From a virus, in IMG/VR virus record IMGVR_UViG_3300037963_004142, positions 5,979-26,993 of that record: a DNA stretch of 21,015 nucleotides; one strand, 5' to 3'. A program made the translations under genes and the position numbers. Of this stretch, positions 1-12,600 are shown piece after piece (within the stretch, counting starts at the first letter, position 1; every line of letters begins with the position of its first letter). The notes beneath the pieces were generated by a model, which was given only the letters and a program-made list of their open reading frames with translations, was not told where the DNA came from and made no database searches.

Positions 1-17
1 GGGTGCGCCCTTTTTTT
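1..17 (+). terminator. Probable tail of a rho-independent terminator at the left edge
   Basis: The window opens with GGGTGCGCCC followed directly by seven T residues. A GC-rich arm followed by a T run is the signature of the 3' half of an intrinsic terminator. The matching 5' arm would lie left of the window, although GGG and CCC within the visible piece can already pair over a TGCG loop. It would end transcription of a rightward gene outside the window, which fits the start of a new small-gene unit afterwards. Only half the structure is visible. Confidence 0.4.
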
Positions 18-84
18 GTGCCCTCGTTTAGGCTAGACCGTCCGGTGAAGGGTTGCTTTAATTGGACGCCACGCGGGCATGGTG

Positions 85-101
85 CGCCGGGAGATCCGGC
101 G
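85..101 (+). other. GC-only hairpin upstream of the first gene
   Basis: CGCCGG (85-90), a five-base loop GAGAT, and CCGGCG (96-101) make a perfect six-base-pair all-GC stem. It lies 54 bases before the ATG at 155. It could be a leader hairpin or a weak terminator, since the following bases are moderately T-rich but contain no long T run. If the gene at 155 really began at the TTG at 62, the hairpin would be inside coding sequence. No function can be assigned. Confidence 0.35.
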
Positions 102-154
102 ACGGCATTTCTGTTAGTTTAGCCTCTGAAACACCTGAGTGGCACCTCGCTATT

Positions 155-442
155 ATGGAGAAGAACAGCCCACAAAAAATCAGGACCCGAGACTTTCAGA
201 TTGGGGGAGTCATCGTTGAGCTAAAGGCTTCCATCAACAAGGGTTACACCAACCCTTCCGTGATCGCTTTCACCCCCGAGATATCTATCCGGTGCGTCCA
301 CTGTGACATCCCCAGCGCGGTTGAAAAATTTGCCCAAGCTATCGTGGCCGCTATTGAATCCCAGCCCGCGGACGAGGGGCACGAAGGGCGGGTCGCCAAG
401 ACGAGGGAAGTAATCTACAAGCTCATCGAAGATACCAAGTGA
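155..442 (+). CDS. Hypothetical protein, 95 aa
   Basis: I do not recognise this protein. From the ATG at 155 it reads 95 residues starting MEKNSPQKIRTRDF, with an alternating hydrophobic stretch (about residues 15-45, including IGGVIVELKASI) that suggests beta strands and a helical C-terminal half (AVEKFAQAIVAAIESQ). The frame is open upstream to a TTG at 62, which would give 126 residues. I prefer 155 because it is an ATG, the added N-terminus looks unlike a protein start, and it would contain the hairpin at 85-101. There is no clear ribosome-binding site at either start. It is followed with a GTGA overlap by the next gene, so the two are probably translationally coupled. Confidence 0.55.
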   Translation: MEKNSPQKIRTRDFQIGGVIVELKASINKGYTNPSVIAFTPEISIRCVHCDIPSAVEKFAQAIVAAIESQPADEGHEGRVAKTREVIYKLIEDTK

Positions 443-663
443 GGCATCACGTTCAGATCTTTGAGCCTGCTGGGCTGCCCTTAATGTTTCACGGGATCTT
501 CTATGGGCGTGAGCTACAAAGGTTTCAAGTGTGTCCGTTCATGGAAGGGAAGACATGGGAACCGTTGCCTCTCAACAAGGGGGACGCAATGGCAGACATG
601 GCCCGAGCATACCTGTTAGAAGTCGAGGAAGAATCCGTTACTGATCAGCCGAGACAGGTATGA
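439..663 (+). CDS. Hypothetical protein, 74 aa, coupled to the upstream gene
   Basis: I do not recognise this 74-residue protein. It starts at a GTG whose last two bases are the first two of the TGA that ends the preceding gene, the classic GTGA arrangement for termination-reinitiation. It reads like a compact soluble protein with a central aromatic-rich part (MFHGIFYGRELQRF) and an acidic end (LLEVEEES). Its last 26 bases overlap the 3' end of the giant minus-strand gene on the opposite strand, so the two genes converge and share coding bases. No terminator is visible between them. Confidence 0.55.
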   Translation: MRHHVQIFEPAGLPLMFHGIFYGRELQRFQVCPFMEGKTWEPLPLNKGDAMADMARAYLLEVEEESVTDQPRQV

Positions 664-3600
664 CGGGAATGAATCTGTTATAGCTGTTGAATTGATCGAT
701 TAAGATCTCAGCCCTCCGGCGGCCCTCATCAGGGCCAGCATCAAATTCTCTAGTGGCGAGGGACTCAAGGAGCCGTGAGATATCTGGGCGGTCCATGAAG
801 CCCTCTCCTGTGAGAAGAAGTTCAGCCCTGTTCTTACTGACCCCTGAGTTCTTGCTAGTCATAACAGCGTAGATCTGTTGCCGCGTCAGACCTAAGTTTT
901 CAAACCCACGAATAGTGCGGAGCATCTCCGCGTTCATCCGCCGCCGCTTTTCTACATCGTCGTCATAGATCTTTCGTATATCATTCTCACTCAGGCTGAC
1001 ATTCCTTAACACTCTATTCCGGCGCGACCTTACGTCGATCATACGCTTAGAAGATTCGTAAAGGTATCGCTTGAAGTCTGCTTCCAGATCATGCGTGTGA
1101 ACTTTGAACGGCGCAACTACGTCCAGCATGTTAGCAGCAACCTCTGGCACATCACCTTGCGCCACTGCCCCGAGTGATTTGTAAAGCAGTTCAGCAGACC
1201 GCGGTAGGAAAGCATCACGCCCGATGAAGTTTGCGAGCTTCGTCGCAACCTCTAGAGGCTCATCTGCCCCTTCAATCCATATCGGTTTCCTAGTCTTGGG
1301 ATCGTAGTTCCTAGCGGCATTGATAACCGTGCCCGCAACAATCTGCTCGTCCAGATACTGATCGGCTGCAAAGCCCATCACAATAGAAGGGAGTGCTTTG
1401 TCATAATCTCCGCGGACTATGTTCTCAACGGCCCGTAGAATTGGATCTACCAAAAGTGAGAACGGGTTGATATAAGTCAGGTTGATCGAGCGCATCTTAC
1501 CGAATAGCTTGAAGCGCCAGAACGTGTGACGTTTGTAGTAATCAGGGCCCGCTTTTCGCAGCGCCTCATCTTCATCACTACCAAAACCAATACCGGACAA
1601 GATTCCTAAAAGCGAGGGGATCGCCGCGGACACACCGTAGAGGAACATATTCATGGCCGCTTTGCGTTGGCGACCTCTCTTCAATAGGATGGTGTCATTA
1701 TTTGCTTTGCCGTCTGCAATCTCTTCTTTAGCGAGCTTGAAAGTATTGATCACGATGCGGGGGACCTCAGTCCTGAATCTCAGGAACGGGGCAAACATCA
1801 AGGTATAGTTCCCCTGAGTCAGCGACTTAACAAGCGGAGGAGCCTGACTCAGCGACTGCATCGTCATTTTTATTTTGCGGGCCGCAGCACGTTTTAATTG
1901 TGCTTCGCTCATTCGACCATACTTGCTGTCAGGGCCATACTTCTTGGCCGAATCCTGCAACACTTCCAGCTCGTGATAGAACAGAGCGATCTTAGCAGCC
2001 CCGTCGATACCCGCGGAGAGGTTCATCGCAACCTCATTCGCTTTATTGATTCCTTCTCTAGCCTTCTCTAAGGCGGTCCCTTTCAGTCCCTCCGCCCGCT
2101 GGGCCAAGGTGCTTGCCTGAACTGCTGCCTCCTCCGCTTTTGCAATCGCGGATTCAACCGTCTCGTCCATGTTGAGCAAGTCACGAATAATCCCCGCCCG
2201 TAGTTCATCGCGAATGATCCCCAAGTTTGCCAACTCAACCAGCTCCGGGTCCACGATGTTGGGATTTTTGATGCGGCGGGCTGAGTAGGTGGCGGTCAGC
2301 TTGGCTAACTTTCTTCCGGCAGGGGTCCAAGGTGCCACGCCTTGAGACCATGCAAAGAAGCCACTATTTCCTACCGCGTTGCGGAGGTGGAAGGCTGGGT
2401 TAGGTAGCGTCTTGAGGGCCATCCCCAGACCAGTCAGCCAATGGGCCGACTTCAGGACACTGTTCACAACCTCTTCCGCGCTGGTAGCAATGCCCGCGTG
2501 GAAAGTGCTACCTAGAGTTTTATCAAGCTCATCCTTCAGAGCAGGAGGAACAAAGATATGTTTCAGCGGGTCATTAGAAAGCCCCCGTATTTGGTCCTTA
2601 GCAACTCTCTCGTCTCCTTGTTTTCGCAGCGGGATCCATGTTGCGTATTCCGACTCTTGACCTTTATCGGCTAGGTCCGCAAGCCTCGCCTTAGCGTCAA
2701 TCATAATCCCCGCCTTCTGGCCGTAAACAGCCATCTTGTCTAGGAAAGTCTGCTGTGCCGTTAAGGTGGATACAGTGGATAGAGTTCGGACGATAAGATC
2801 CGTGCCAACCTCAGGACCAAACTCACCTAACAGCTCTCTAATAGGTTTAGGGAGGTCTACCCTCTTCTTCAAATTGTCAGTGAGAACTTTGTAATTTTTA
2901 CCTGCGGACGGGCCAGTAGCAGAATCATACTGGCTCAAAAACGAATCCAACATTTCTTGGGCGTAGGATCCGCCCGACTTTTCATCAGCAAGAATCAGAT
3001 CTTGTTTTGCTTTTTCTAGGGCCTCCTCTGAATCATATCCTTTGTCTACTTCGTAGAAATGTTTCTTCCGGCTAACGTAATCTTTCTCAAAATAATCAAG
3101 AGCCATCTGCCTCTTGTTGACATACTCTTGTCCTTTATCAGAGCGAACTCTTTGCAGGTAAGAAGAATCCGTGAACATACGGAAAGCCCGCGTGATGTAG
3201 ATGCCCCCAGTATCAGAGATCACGATCCCAATCTGGGGGTCCACTCCAGCCGCAACTAGCTTCTCTTGGATCGGGCGGATCAACTTCTCGCGCATATCAA
3301 TTATGTGCGTCGAAAGACCTACCGCTCTTCCCTCAGACCACTCCCTCTTTTTGGGTGGCGACAGTTTGGCAAGCTCTTTGAGGGCCACATCACGGCGGGC
3401 CTCCGCGGCTTCAATAGCCTGATCGATAAGCACCCTCATGTCTTCGTCCTTCTGCTGGTCAGAAGCTATCCGAAGATTCTGAGCCTCCTCTTTGCCGAGG
3501 ACACTAGCATACTCAGAAATCTCTTCCAGACGCTCCGCGTGTTCTTCTTGGAGTTTTTGGAACGCCTCGTCGGAAATAAGATTTCCGTCGATATGACCTT

Positions 3601-6600
3601 GGGCTTGGGCAATTAGTTCGTAAGGAACAACGCCCCCAAAGTCTTCTTCGGTGATTTTGTCCATCTCAACCTTATAGGCTATCGCCGCGCTGGTAGAGGC
3701 CCGCTTCATTTCTTCGCGGGCTTCAATGATACGCCGAACAGGTTCGTCCACCTCTCCGGCTGTGAGCCGCATGATCCTGTCCCCGAGGCGGGATTTTAAG
3801 AATGCTTCCTTTGAAAACCCCCTTGGGAATATCTTCGCGTCTTCGGGCAGGCCAATCGCAGTGCTTCTATAAGGGGTGTCGAACTCCGCCAGAGGCACAT
3901 CGATCTGTTCGATGAAGTTTGAAAAGTCGATGTCTGTCCCAGTGGGAGACACATCCCCGCCTCTCTTCGGAGACAAGAGGGTCGTGGGGACTGACTTCAA
4001 GGTCAGGTCTACAGCCGCGTCGTAGTCGCTCGCATACTCCCCGTCCCCCGCAACATAAGTGCTGGGCTTGCCAACGTAAGACATGAAGACAACATCCGGC
4101 TTGCCTCCGTTGAACTTAGCATACGTCTCGTAATCCCACCCGTCAGGTTGGTAGTCAGGGTCGAAAGCCAATCGGGCCACGGGCCTGAAGCCGAGCGCGG
4201 CATAGATTGTGGGGAGGACAGTATCAAATCCATTAAGCCAGCGGACCTTTCCAGTCTCGATAGCAATCTCAAAGGCATCGCGAACCATTCTAGGGTTCGC
4301 CTCTGCTGATTTAGTAACCGAGCCAACCTCTCCTTGAGGAGAGATACTTATAGTGGCCGTCCCGCCGCCGGAGCCGTCTTCATAACGGGGCTCCTCTAAC
4401 AGGATAAGATCGTAGCCCTCGTATTCTTCCGGCGGGTATACATCCACCGAGGTGCCAAACTTATGGCCCGCTTTGTTAGCTTGGCCAATAGCAGAGAAAT
4501 CTTCTGCCGTTAGAGATTCTCGTCTATCAGACGGTCCAGTTCCTCGTCCGCTACGATACCGGACTCTGGCTCCGGTGATTCGTCCGGTTCGGCGGACTGG
4601 GGAACCAAGTTGAACAGAGCCTCCGCGAACTGACCTACCTGCTCCGGCGTCATCGACTGCACGATTTCGTGAGGATCGTCTACTTCTATCGTCCCTGATT
4701 CTAGTGGCGATTCTGTTGGCTTGTTCTCCGACTCCTCGTTGTCTGGCAAGTTCGATAAATTCGTCGTCATAAGATGATTTTAAGCTGCTTTCTTCGTTGC
4801 CTTTGACGCGCTCCCAGATGTCCTTCTCAGGATACCAGAGGACGGCCTGAACGTCTGCATTTGTAACAGTGTAGCCTTTCTTTTCAAGACGTTTTCTAGC
4901 CTCATTGATTACCTCAGAAATAACCCTCCGGTCCTGATTACTAGGGACATCAATAGGCTTCAGCGAATCCGCGAGGACTTTTGAGGCCCTAGCCCAAGCA
5001 GGCCGGAGCGCGTTGATCTCCGCCTTGGTAAGGGTAACAACCCGCCCGTTGTCACGATGCCACTGTTCAGTAAAGCCTGCTTTAGACAGAGCCCGCTTGC
5101 TTGTTTTGAATTCACTCTCCGTTATTCTGCCTGCGCTAAAATCTGCCTGAAGTTCCTTCCGCTGCTCGTTGAGTTTCGGACGGGCTTTAGCAAAAGCTGC
5201 CTCTATGTTGCGGATTGCTTTCTCCTGTGAGCGGATAAACTTCTTGTGGTCGTAACTCTCTACGTTTCTCACTAAATCCGCGACCTCTGGGGTCATAGGC
5301 ATACGGGTCATCTTGTAATGGGACTCTGCTACTCTGTTCAGGTCTTTAGCCACCTTCACAATTTCTTCCCTGAAAGCATCGTCAGATTCAAGACGCTTTA
5401 CTACAGCGTCGGATACCGTCCGATAAGTAGTGCCACTCTTATTCTTTCTGGTTACCGCTCTGATTTTCTTCAAGTCGGAACCCAGTTCTGGTGGGCGGAT
5501 CTTCGCAAAAGTAAACCGCCCCATCTTAGAATCAGGAGTAACGGAGTAAGGGTTGGGCTCCAGTTTAACATCAAGCAACGGATATCCATATTTCTTGTCC
5601 TTGATGTCAAACTTGCTCCCCTTCTCAACAAGGTGCCTGTCTTGGTCAGCTCTGAAAGATTCAACAGAGTCGTAATCAACCCGATCCCCAATAGTTGCAT
5701 ACCCGACTACCACGGACTTTTTCTTGCCCGTCCTGACGATACCAACACGCTTGCCGACTACAGCGTCTAGCTTTGTGTTATCTCTGGTCTCGACAGTTTT
5801 AACACCATTCAGAATCTGGTCCGTGAACGGTTGGGTAGAATCGTTAATATAGACCCCCGTAGTGACTCCGGCCTCTGGGTTGTCGGCTACTAAAGGAATC
5901 CCGTAATCACGAGCCGCGTCGAGCAAGGTAGCAAGACGTTCCTCAGTCACGCCCTTGTCTACAACATTGCCCGTCCAACGCCCCCATGTGCGGCGCAACC
6001 AGAGGTCAATCGTAACAGGGTAAAAATTACCCATGATATTCTGAAGGAATCCTTGGCCAATCTTAGGACCAAACATGGCCGCCCCCTGCACTATCTCATT
6101 CTTAGTGCCAGTGACACTGACCTTCCGGCCTATAATTTTAGAAGCAGCTTTTTCCAGATCAGAAACCTTAAAGTCTTGGCGAATAAAATTCTCAAGACCC
6201 TCAAAACCTAGACGATCAATAGCCTCGTTAGCCAGACGGAGATTAGAGGAAATAGACTCTGCTTTTTCACCATATTCTTGCGAAGGGTCAAACCGCCCGT
6301 TCTCGCGAAAATAAGTATACTGTTCGTCTGCAAAACGAGTATTCAAGGAGACAGACAAATTTTGAGAAGTGATCGCCAGCGCAAGCCGCATAGTAAGATC
6401 CGCTGCCGCGGCTGGGTTTTCTGCCTTCTCGAAAGCAGGAATCTGGGACGCAATATCAGCGTCAGCTAGTTCAGGATGGATCACAGAAGCCACTGCCAGT
6501 GCAACTTCAATGGCGGTCGAATACCAATCAGAGGCGTTCTTGCCACTCGCGTGGAAGGCGGCTTCAAATTCTTCGACAGCTAACTGAGTAATAATTTCCT

Positions 6601-9600
6601 GCTGTTCGGGCGTAATGTTAGAGCTGTCGAGTTTGTCTCCCCAGAATTCCAAAGCCATTCTTTTGAAGTAGTCAGCAGCATCTTCATTCTTCCTGATGCC
6701 CTCCGATTTATCTGGCAGACCTTCGTCAGAATAGAGCGTGTTATGAGCAGAGGTAGGGAAACGGTCTGACGTTTTGTCGGCATGTGCCCTGCGTATATCT
6801 GACTTTAGGATATCACCGGAATAGTCACGAGTGGTCAGATCCAGATAAGCCGTGATTCCCTCCATAGGCTCGTTTGGATTGAACCGCAGGCGGGGCAGGG
6901 GACGGGCTTTGTGGGCACCAGTCTTTCTGACAAACCCACCCTGAATAGCACGATACTCAATAATCATTTTATTCAAAGCTGCGTCTGTAGCCGAGCCCCG
7001 AGTCTTCACTGAAGCCGACGCATACTTGCTCATCACATTGCGGAAATACTGCTTGAGCAATGCCAACCTGCTAGGATTCTGCGAGTAGAATTCGTAGGCT
7101 TGTTCGGTAGTAAACCCGCGAGTCACCTTCTGGAGGAGCATACGGAGATGCTCTTCAATCATAGCCTGCTTCTCCTGCTCAAGAGATCGGTCAAGCATAA
7201 GGCTCTCTTCAACATCTTCGCCCCTAAGCCGTCTTTTGAAGATTTCTGCCTCTTCGCTTCCCCTGTAATACTCGTCAGCAATTCTAGCAAATTCCTCATC
7301 AGTAGTGTCATCGATAACAGCCTGCACATCTGACTGATCGAGCGCATTAAAACCTGATGTGTGGCCAACTTCTTCATCTAAAACAAAAGCAGCGTAACCG
7401 CGGGCGGATGCATCATCCATATCCGCGACGGTGTCCATCAATGCGCGTGAATTAACGTAGAGAGCGTCTTCATCAGAAGACACGGACATAACGCCAACTT
7501 CCACGCCCCCAGCGCCCCCGACTCGCAAATCCATCCCAAAGGGGACAAGACCCTTCAGGTGGTCAAACAGCATTCTAAATGTATCGGCGTCGGTGTCGTC
7601 TTCAAATTCAATCTCCGTGTCCTCGCCTAAAACTTCTTCAATAGCTTCTTTTGCGCTCTGTTCGTCAGGGCGATTTTTGGAGTAAAGGACATTCTTAACA
7701 TCTTCTGTAGGTGATCCCACCACGCCCCGCGGTCGATCACGCAACTGAGCCTCTTTGACAAACACACGGGAACCAACCATGATGGCCTCGCTACCCCCAA
7801 CGACAGCTTGTTTTGTGCGGACATCAACAAAGAAGCTACTGCGGAGAGGATTGTAGGACGCCTCTGTCCACTGGTTGGGATCACTCAGGTCGGCGGGAAG
7901 CTCAGAAACTGCTTCATACTCACCCTTAACAGTTGCAAGAGGAATTTTGCCTTGGCCAGCAGCTATCATAATAGCGCCGCCCTTCCCGCTAATAGATCTT
8001 GTAACCATCCGCGGGTTGTTGATTTTAACAGCCCCTGCAAAACTCAAAACACTACCTACTCTGGTGGCCGCATCAGGGACGGGTGCGTGGAGCGTTAGCG
8101 CATACACGGCAAACTTTTCAAAGTCCGTATCTCCTCTGTCCGCGGCTTCTTTGACTGATCTGTTGTAAGCAGGGATATCTATTCGCACTTCAACCTCTGT
8201 GCCCTCTTCAAGAGGTCTCCCAGCCAATTCGCTTTTATCAATAGTCTCCGAAGGATTGTTCGGGTTCTTCGCCTTGCCACGTAAGTATTCTTTGATTCGA
8301 CTAATACTGGGTATACGAGTAGGAGCGCCTTTGACGCGATAAGGGTCGTAGCGATCAACTAAGGAGGCGTATTGCTCCGCGGTAATCTCACCGTTACGAA
8401 GGCGAACTGCTGCCACAGCAAGCTCCGCGGGACGGTTAGATCTTTTGGCTCGCAAGGCGGCTTCTTGCTCTATTTCAGTAAGAGCTTTCGCACCTAGTCG
8501 GTCTTCTCTAAAAGCAGATCTCAACACAGAGCGCCGAACACTTCTGAAAGAAAAATCAGAAACGGAGGCGGCCAGAGCTTTGATGTCTGTTTCGTTGCTC
8601 CGATATGTTGATCTCCCTAGATCTATAATGTCGCGGAGAGCGTCCGCATACTTTTTGCTCTCTTTTCCGGTGACCTTGCGGAACAAAGATGCAAACACTT
8701 CATACAGTCTGGTAAGGATGTTTTGTTTTCCTTGAGCGGGGAGATCAACAACATACTTTTGGAATTCAGGGGAAAGTAAAAAGTGGGCAACAAACTCGTC
8801 AAAGTTTTCAAGACCGTCTTCTAAGACGGGGTTTAGTTTTCCTTTTGTGCGATAAGAATCTCTAGCGTGGGTGTATAGTCCTTGAAGTCTGGCCTTGGCC
8901 GCTCTCTGGTTCGGAGTAAGTTGATTGGTCGGCTTGTTCAGTGTGTCGGAAAGAAATGCGTGAGTATACTCTTCCAACAAAACATTCTCTAACCCGCGAC
9001 CGTTACCGGAAGCCAAGTTTACATAGACAAGATGAGAACCGTCTTGGAGTTTGTTGTATCGGCCAGCAGACTCCAGATCTGCTTCGTCCATTACAAACTC
9101 AACACGGCTAATAAAAGAGGTGTCTTCCAGAAGAAGATCAGCGACTAGCCTGTGAGAAGGAGTCTCACTTGTTTTAGATATTTTTTCTAGAGCGCCAATA
9201 ACAGACTGTGGATCTTCGCTCACCAACCCAAGGCGGGCAACATCTCGCAAGTTCTGCTCCTGCATAACAGGGCGGAGAGTGTCATTTACATAAGCGCGTG
9301 AGTAACGTGTGCGAATTGCAAAATCATTAGCCTTCAGGAATTGTTTGATCCGGTCATCGATAGATCTTAGGTTAGGTCTGGGTTCCCCAGTAACCCCTTC
9401 GCGTTTGTCGGATCTCAGCGAACCAATAAACGGCTCATCCATACGGGACAGAAGTTCAGGACTCCACCGCTCCATAAGGCGACGAACTTCTGCAATAACG
9501 CGAGGATCTTCGTAAAGATTACCCTCGTTGCGATAAGTAAGGGCCGTAAGATAGAAAGCGTCTTTTAAATCAGTCGCGGACTCAAACCTGCTTTCCTTTA

Positions 9601-12600
9601 GGTTTCGTATAAACTTGAGAACTTCGGGCCTACTTTCATGGTTTCCTGTGGACATCCACACACCAATATCGCCCATCAAATCACGCGCCGTCATTCTTTC
9701 GACACGATTTTTGTTAGCGGGGGTAGCGGGGTAAATAGACTTAAAAGCTAGATCATTAAGTGCCGTTCGTAGAGGGGTATCCCCCGTAACGGGGTCGGGG
9801 GTTTCGATAGCCCTAATAGCCGCATCAACGGTGTTTGTTATTACCGAATAGAAAGTCTCCGCCCCTATAGGTATCTCAGGGTCTAGCCCACCGACGTTCT
9901 GGGCCTGTTTTTCAAAAGATTCTAAATCTAATTCTAAAGCTAACTCAGCCTGTGCCTCTTCCTCTAGTTGAGCCTCAACTCCCCTAGCGGCTTCAAAGAC
10001 AGCGCCTATTGCGCCAACTCGTTCCTCTAAGTCTTGCGTGGGGAGCGACAGTATCGCGTTCTGTTCTTCATAAGTCCCCCGTCCTTTTTCTTGGTCAACC
10101 AATCGGTCGCGAACGCGGCGAGTAAATTTTTTGAAGGGTGGCATTGTATCCCCTTCAAAATCTTTTTCGTTTAATATTTTCTGCTCAATAAACGCAATAA
10201 TCGTGTCTTGAGTGTTAAGCTCTTTGTCAGGATCGACAGATATAACGCGGAGGGCTTTTTTAGCAAAAAGCTCTTCTAGGAATTTAGGTTCTAGGCCCCT
10301 GCCTTGTAATTCCTTCATTAGCTTTTTGACCGCCGTGCTTCTTCTAGTTGGTTTGGGGCTAACCGAGTAACCGTCTGGGGACCTGTCAATCAACTTTGAC
10401 TTGATAAACTGGTCCCGCAAATCAAACAAACGGGCAGACAACATGTATTCAGTAACAGACGACTGAGCTGAAAATGCCGCGGTATCATCAGTGAGGGGAA
10501 CGCCGCCACGGCCTACGGTAACCATCCTCCTAGCAATCGAAGTGTCTTTGCCAAGGTAAGTAACCGCATTAGTTAAAAAATCAGAAAGTTGCTGGTGAAA
10601 ATCAGCAAAGCTAACTCTTGCTTTTGATTCAGGTTCCCCATTTGTAGGGTTAATAGGGTAGACAGTCTCAGGATAAATTCTGTCTGTTATGCGACTGGGG
10701 TCAGAAAACATGTAGTAAACACTAGCAAGGTTATCTGCATAATTTGTGTTAATCTGAGAGTCTCCGATCTTGTGGACTTGGGCTACTGTTGATTCTAACA
10801 TCAGCGGTCGAGTCCCATCTTGTGTAGCGTCTCCCAAAACAGGGCGCAAAATATCTGTAACCATTCCATCCTCTACTTGGATAGACGGGTTTAAATCTGA
10901 CAGATCAAAATCTTCAGGCACCTTAACACGCAAACCGTGGGAAAGCATGGAAGCTGCGAGAACAGGATCATTGTTAAAAATGCCATAGCCGTCTTCATCT
11001 ACCTCCCCTCTAATAAACTCTCCGTTTTTTGACGGGTTGGTCTTCCCTTTATGGACATTAAAAAACTTTGATTTTTTATCGCTCTTCCACTTAGTCCCTC
11101 TACCCGATGTATCAATAACGGGGTAATAACTGTAAATAGAAGCCGCCATAAAGTCTGCCTTCTCTTTCAAGTTAATATCAACCAGAGGTAAACCAAACCT
11201 GCCAGACACAGAATTTTTAAAGCGGAGAGGATACCCTGTGTCGCGGGCCAATTCGTCAACGCTCTTCGCTTCAACTTTTTCTGCCGCAGTTAGCTCGTTG
11301 CCCGCCATAAAAGCATCCATGGGAATGCTTAGTTTTTTTCGACGGGCCCGCGCAGTGACGAGGAAAGGAAGAGTAGTATACGAAATTAACCTGCGGGGTT
11401 TTGTTTTCTTTTCCCTTTTACCTGCAACCTTCTCTAAGGTGCCTCGCAACCTAGGGCTGAACGACTGAAGCGTTGTTGGATCGTCTTCAGGATCTTTGGG
11501 GTTAATTTGATCTAACCGAGCTTGCTCCTTAGCCTGCAAGCCTGATTGCGATATATTCAGGTGGCTTGCTTTACCGCCGTGATCAATCGAACTAAAGTCT
11601 ATTTCAGCAAACAGATCGCCCTGCTCTACGGGAAGAACAAAAGATAAGTCTACTAATCCGTCCCCAGCAGCACCCGTATCGATGTCACGAGCTAGCAACC
11701 GCTGAACAGCTTCAGGAGATGTGTTCTCATTTAGAGATACGGACAGCTCTTCAACAGCCTCGTCAACAGAAACAGCTCCCGTGCCTACTTCAGACAGACC
11801 AACATCAAGACCTGTTGTCTCAACATCAACCCGACGAGTCCGCCCCGCTTCTGTTCTGACAGGGATATCTTTTTGAACCCTGCCCTCAAGGTCCATTTCG
11901 CCAACATAATCAATAGCCTCTGTAGCTTCAGGGGATTCAGCAGGGATAGAGTATGCATCACGAACCGTGGCCTCCCACTCAGTGGGATTATCGGGCAAGG
12001 ATAATTCGTTATCAGTTTCCCACTTGGAAATAAGTTCTGACTTTTCAATATTGTAATCAGGGTCATCTTCTGGGAGGCCGTCAGAAATACGTTTATTCTC
12101 TAACTGCTCAAGAGCCCCTTCTAACTGCTCTAAACTATCTAACTTAGATCTGCCTTCGCTACTCAGGACAGGGGCCGCATCAACCGTGGTTGCCACCGAT
12201 ACGGTTTCTGCCCCTGTCGTAACTGGGAGAGGCGGGGTATCAATATCGCGAGTTCGGACGCGAGAACGGGTAATTTGTGTTTCTGCGTAAGCCTTCGCCG
12301 CTTCGGGTAAACCTGCGTCTTCTAATTGTTTAATAACGCCAGCATCAAATTCCTCTACAATCTTTTGGGTTTGGGCAACTTCATAAGATGAAGCAATTTT
12401 TTTATCGCGTAGGTATCTGAATTTATCAGCGCCGCGTTGAATCATTGGAACAGCTCCACCAAAAACAGCTCCAAGACTACCTGCAAACAAAGACTGCCGT
12501 ATAGATTCTATCATGGGGGTATTCTGGCGAAGAGCCGCATCTTCGATAAGAATACTCGCAAACTGTTGAAGAGACTCCTCAGAAAATTCGTGGAGCACCC

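Noticed and set aside
3-122. Frame open from the left edge to a stop at 122, possible 3' end of a gene
   Set aside because: It would begin within the terminator-like T run, has no recognisable sequence, and about 39 open codons can occur by chance.
4009-4326. 105-codon frame within the giant gene, same strand
   Set aside because: It is Leu/Ser/Arg-rich shadow sequence lying under a well-formed GNAT-like domain, unlike the acidic frame at 4510-4770, which lies under low-complexity sequence.
5318-5770. 150-codon plus-strand frame
   Set aside because: It is antisense to the ASCH-like region of the giant protein and shows no protein-like motif; a by-product of the coding strand.
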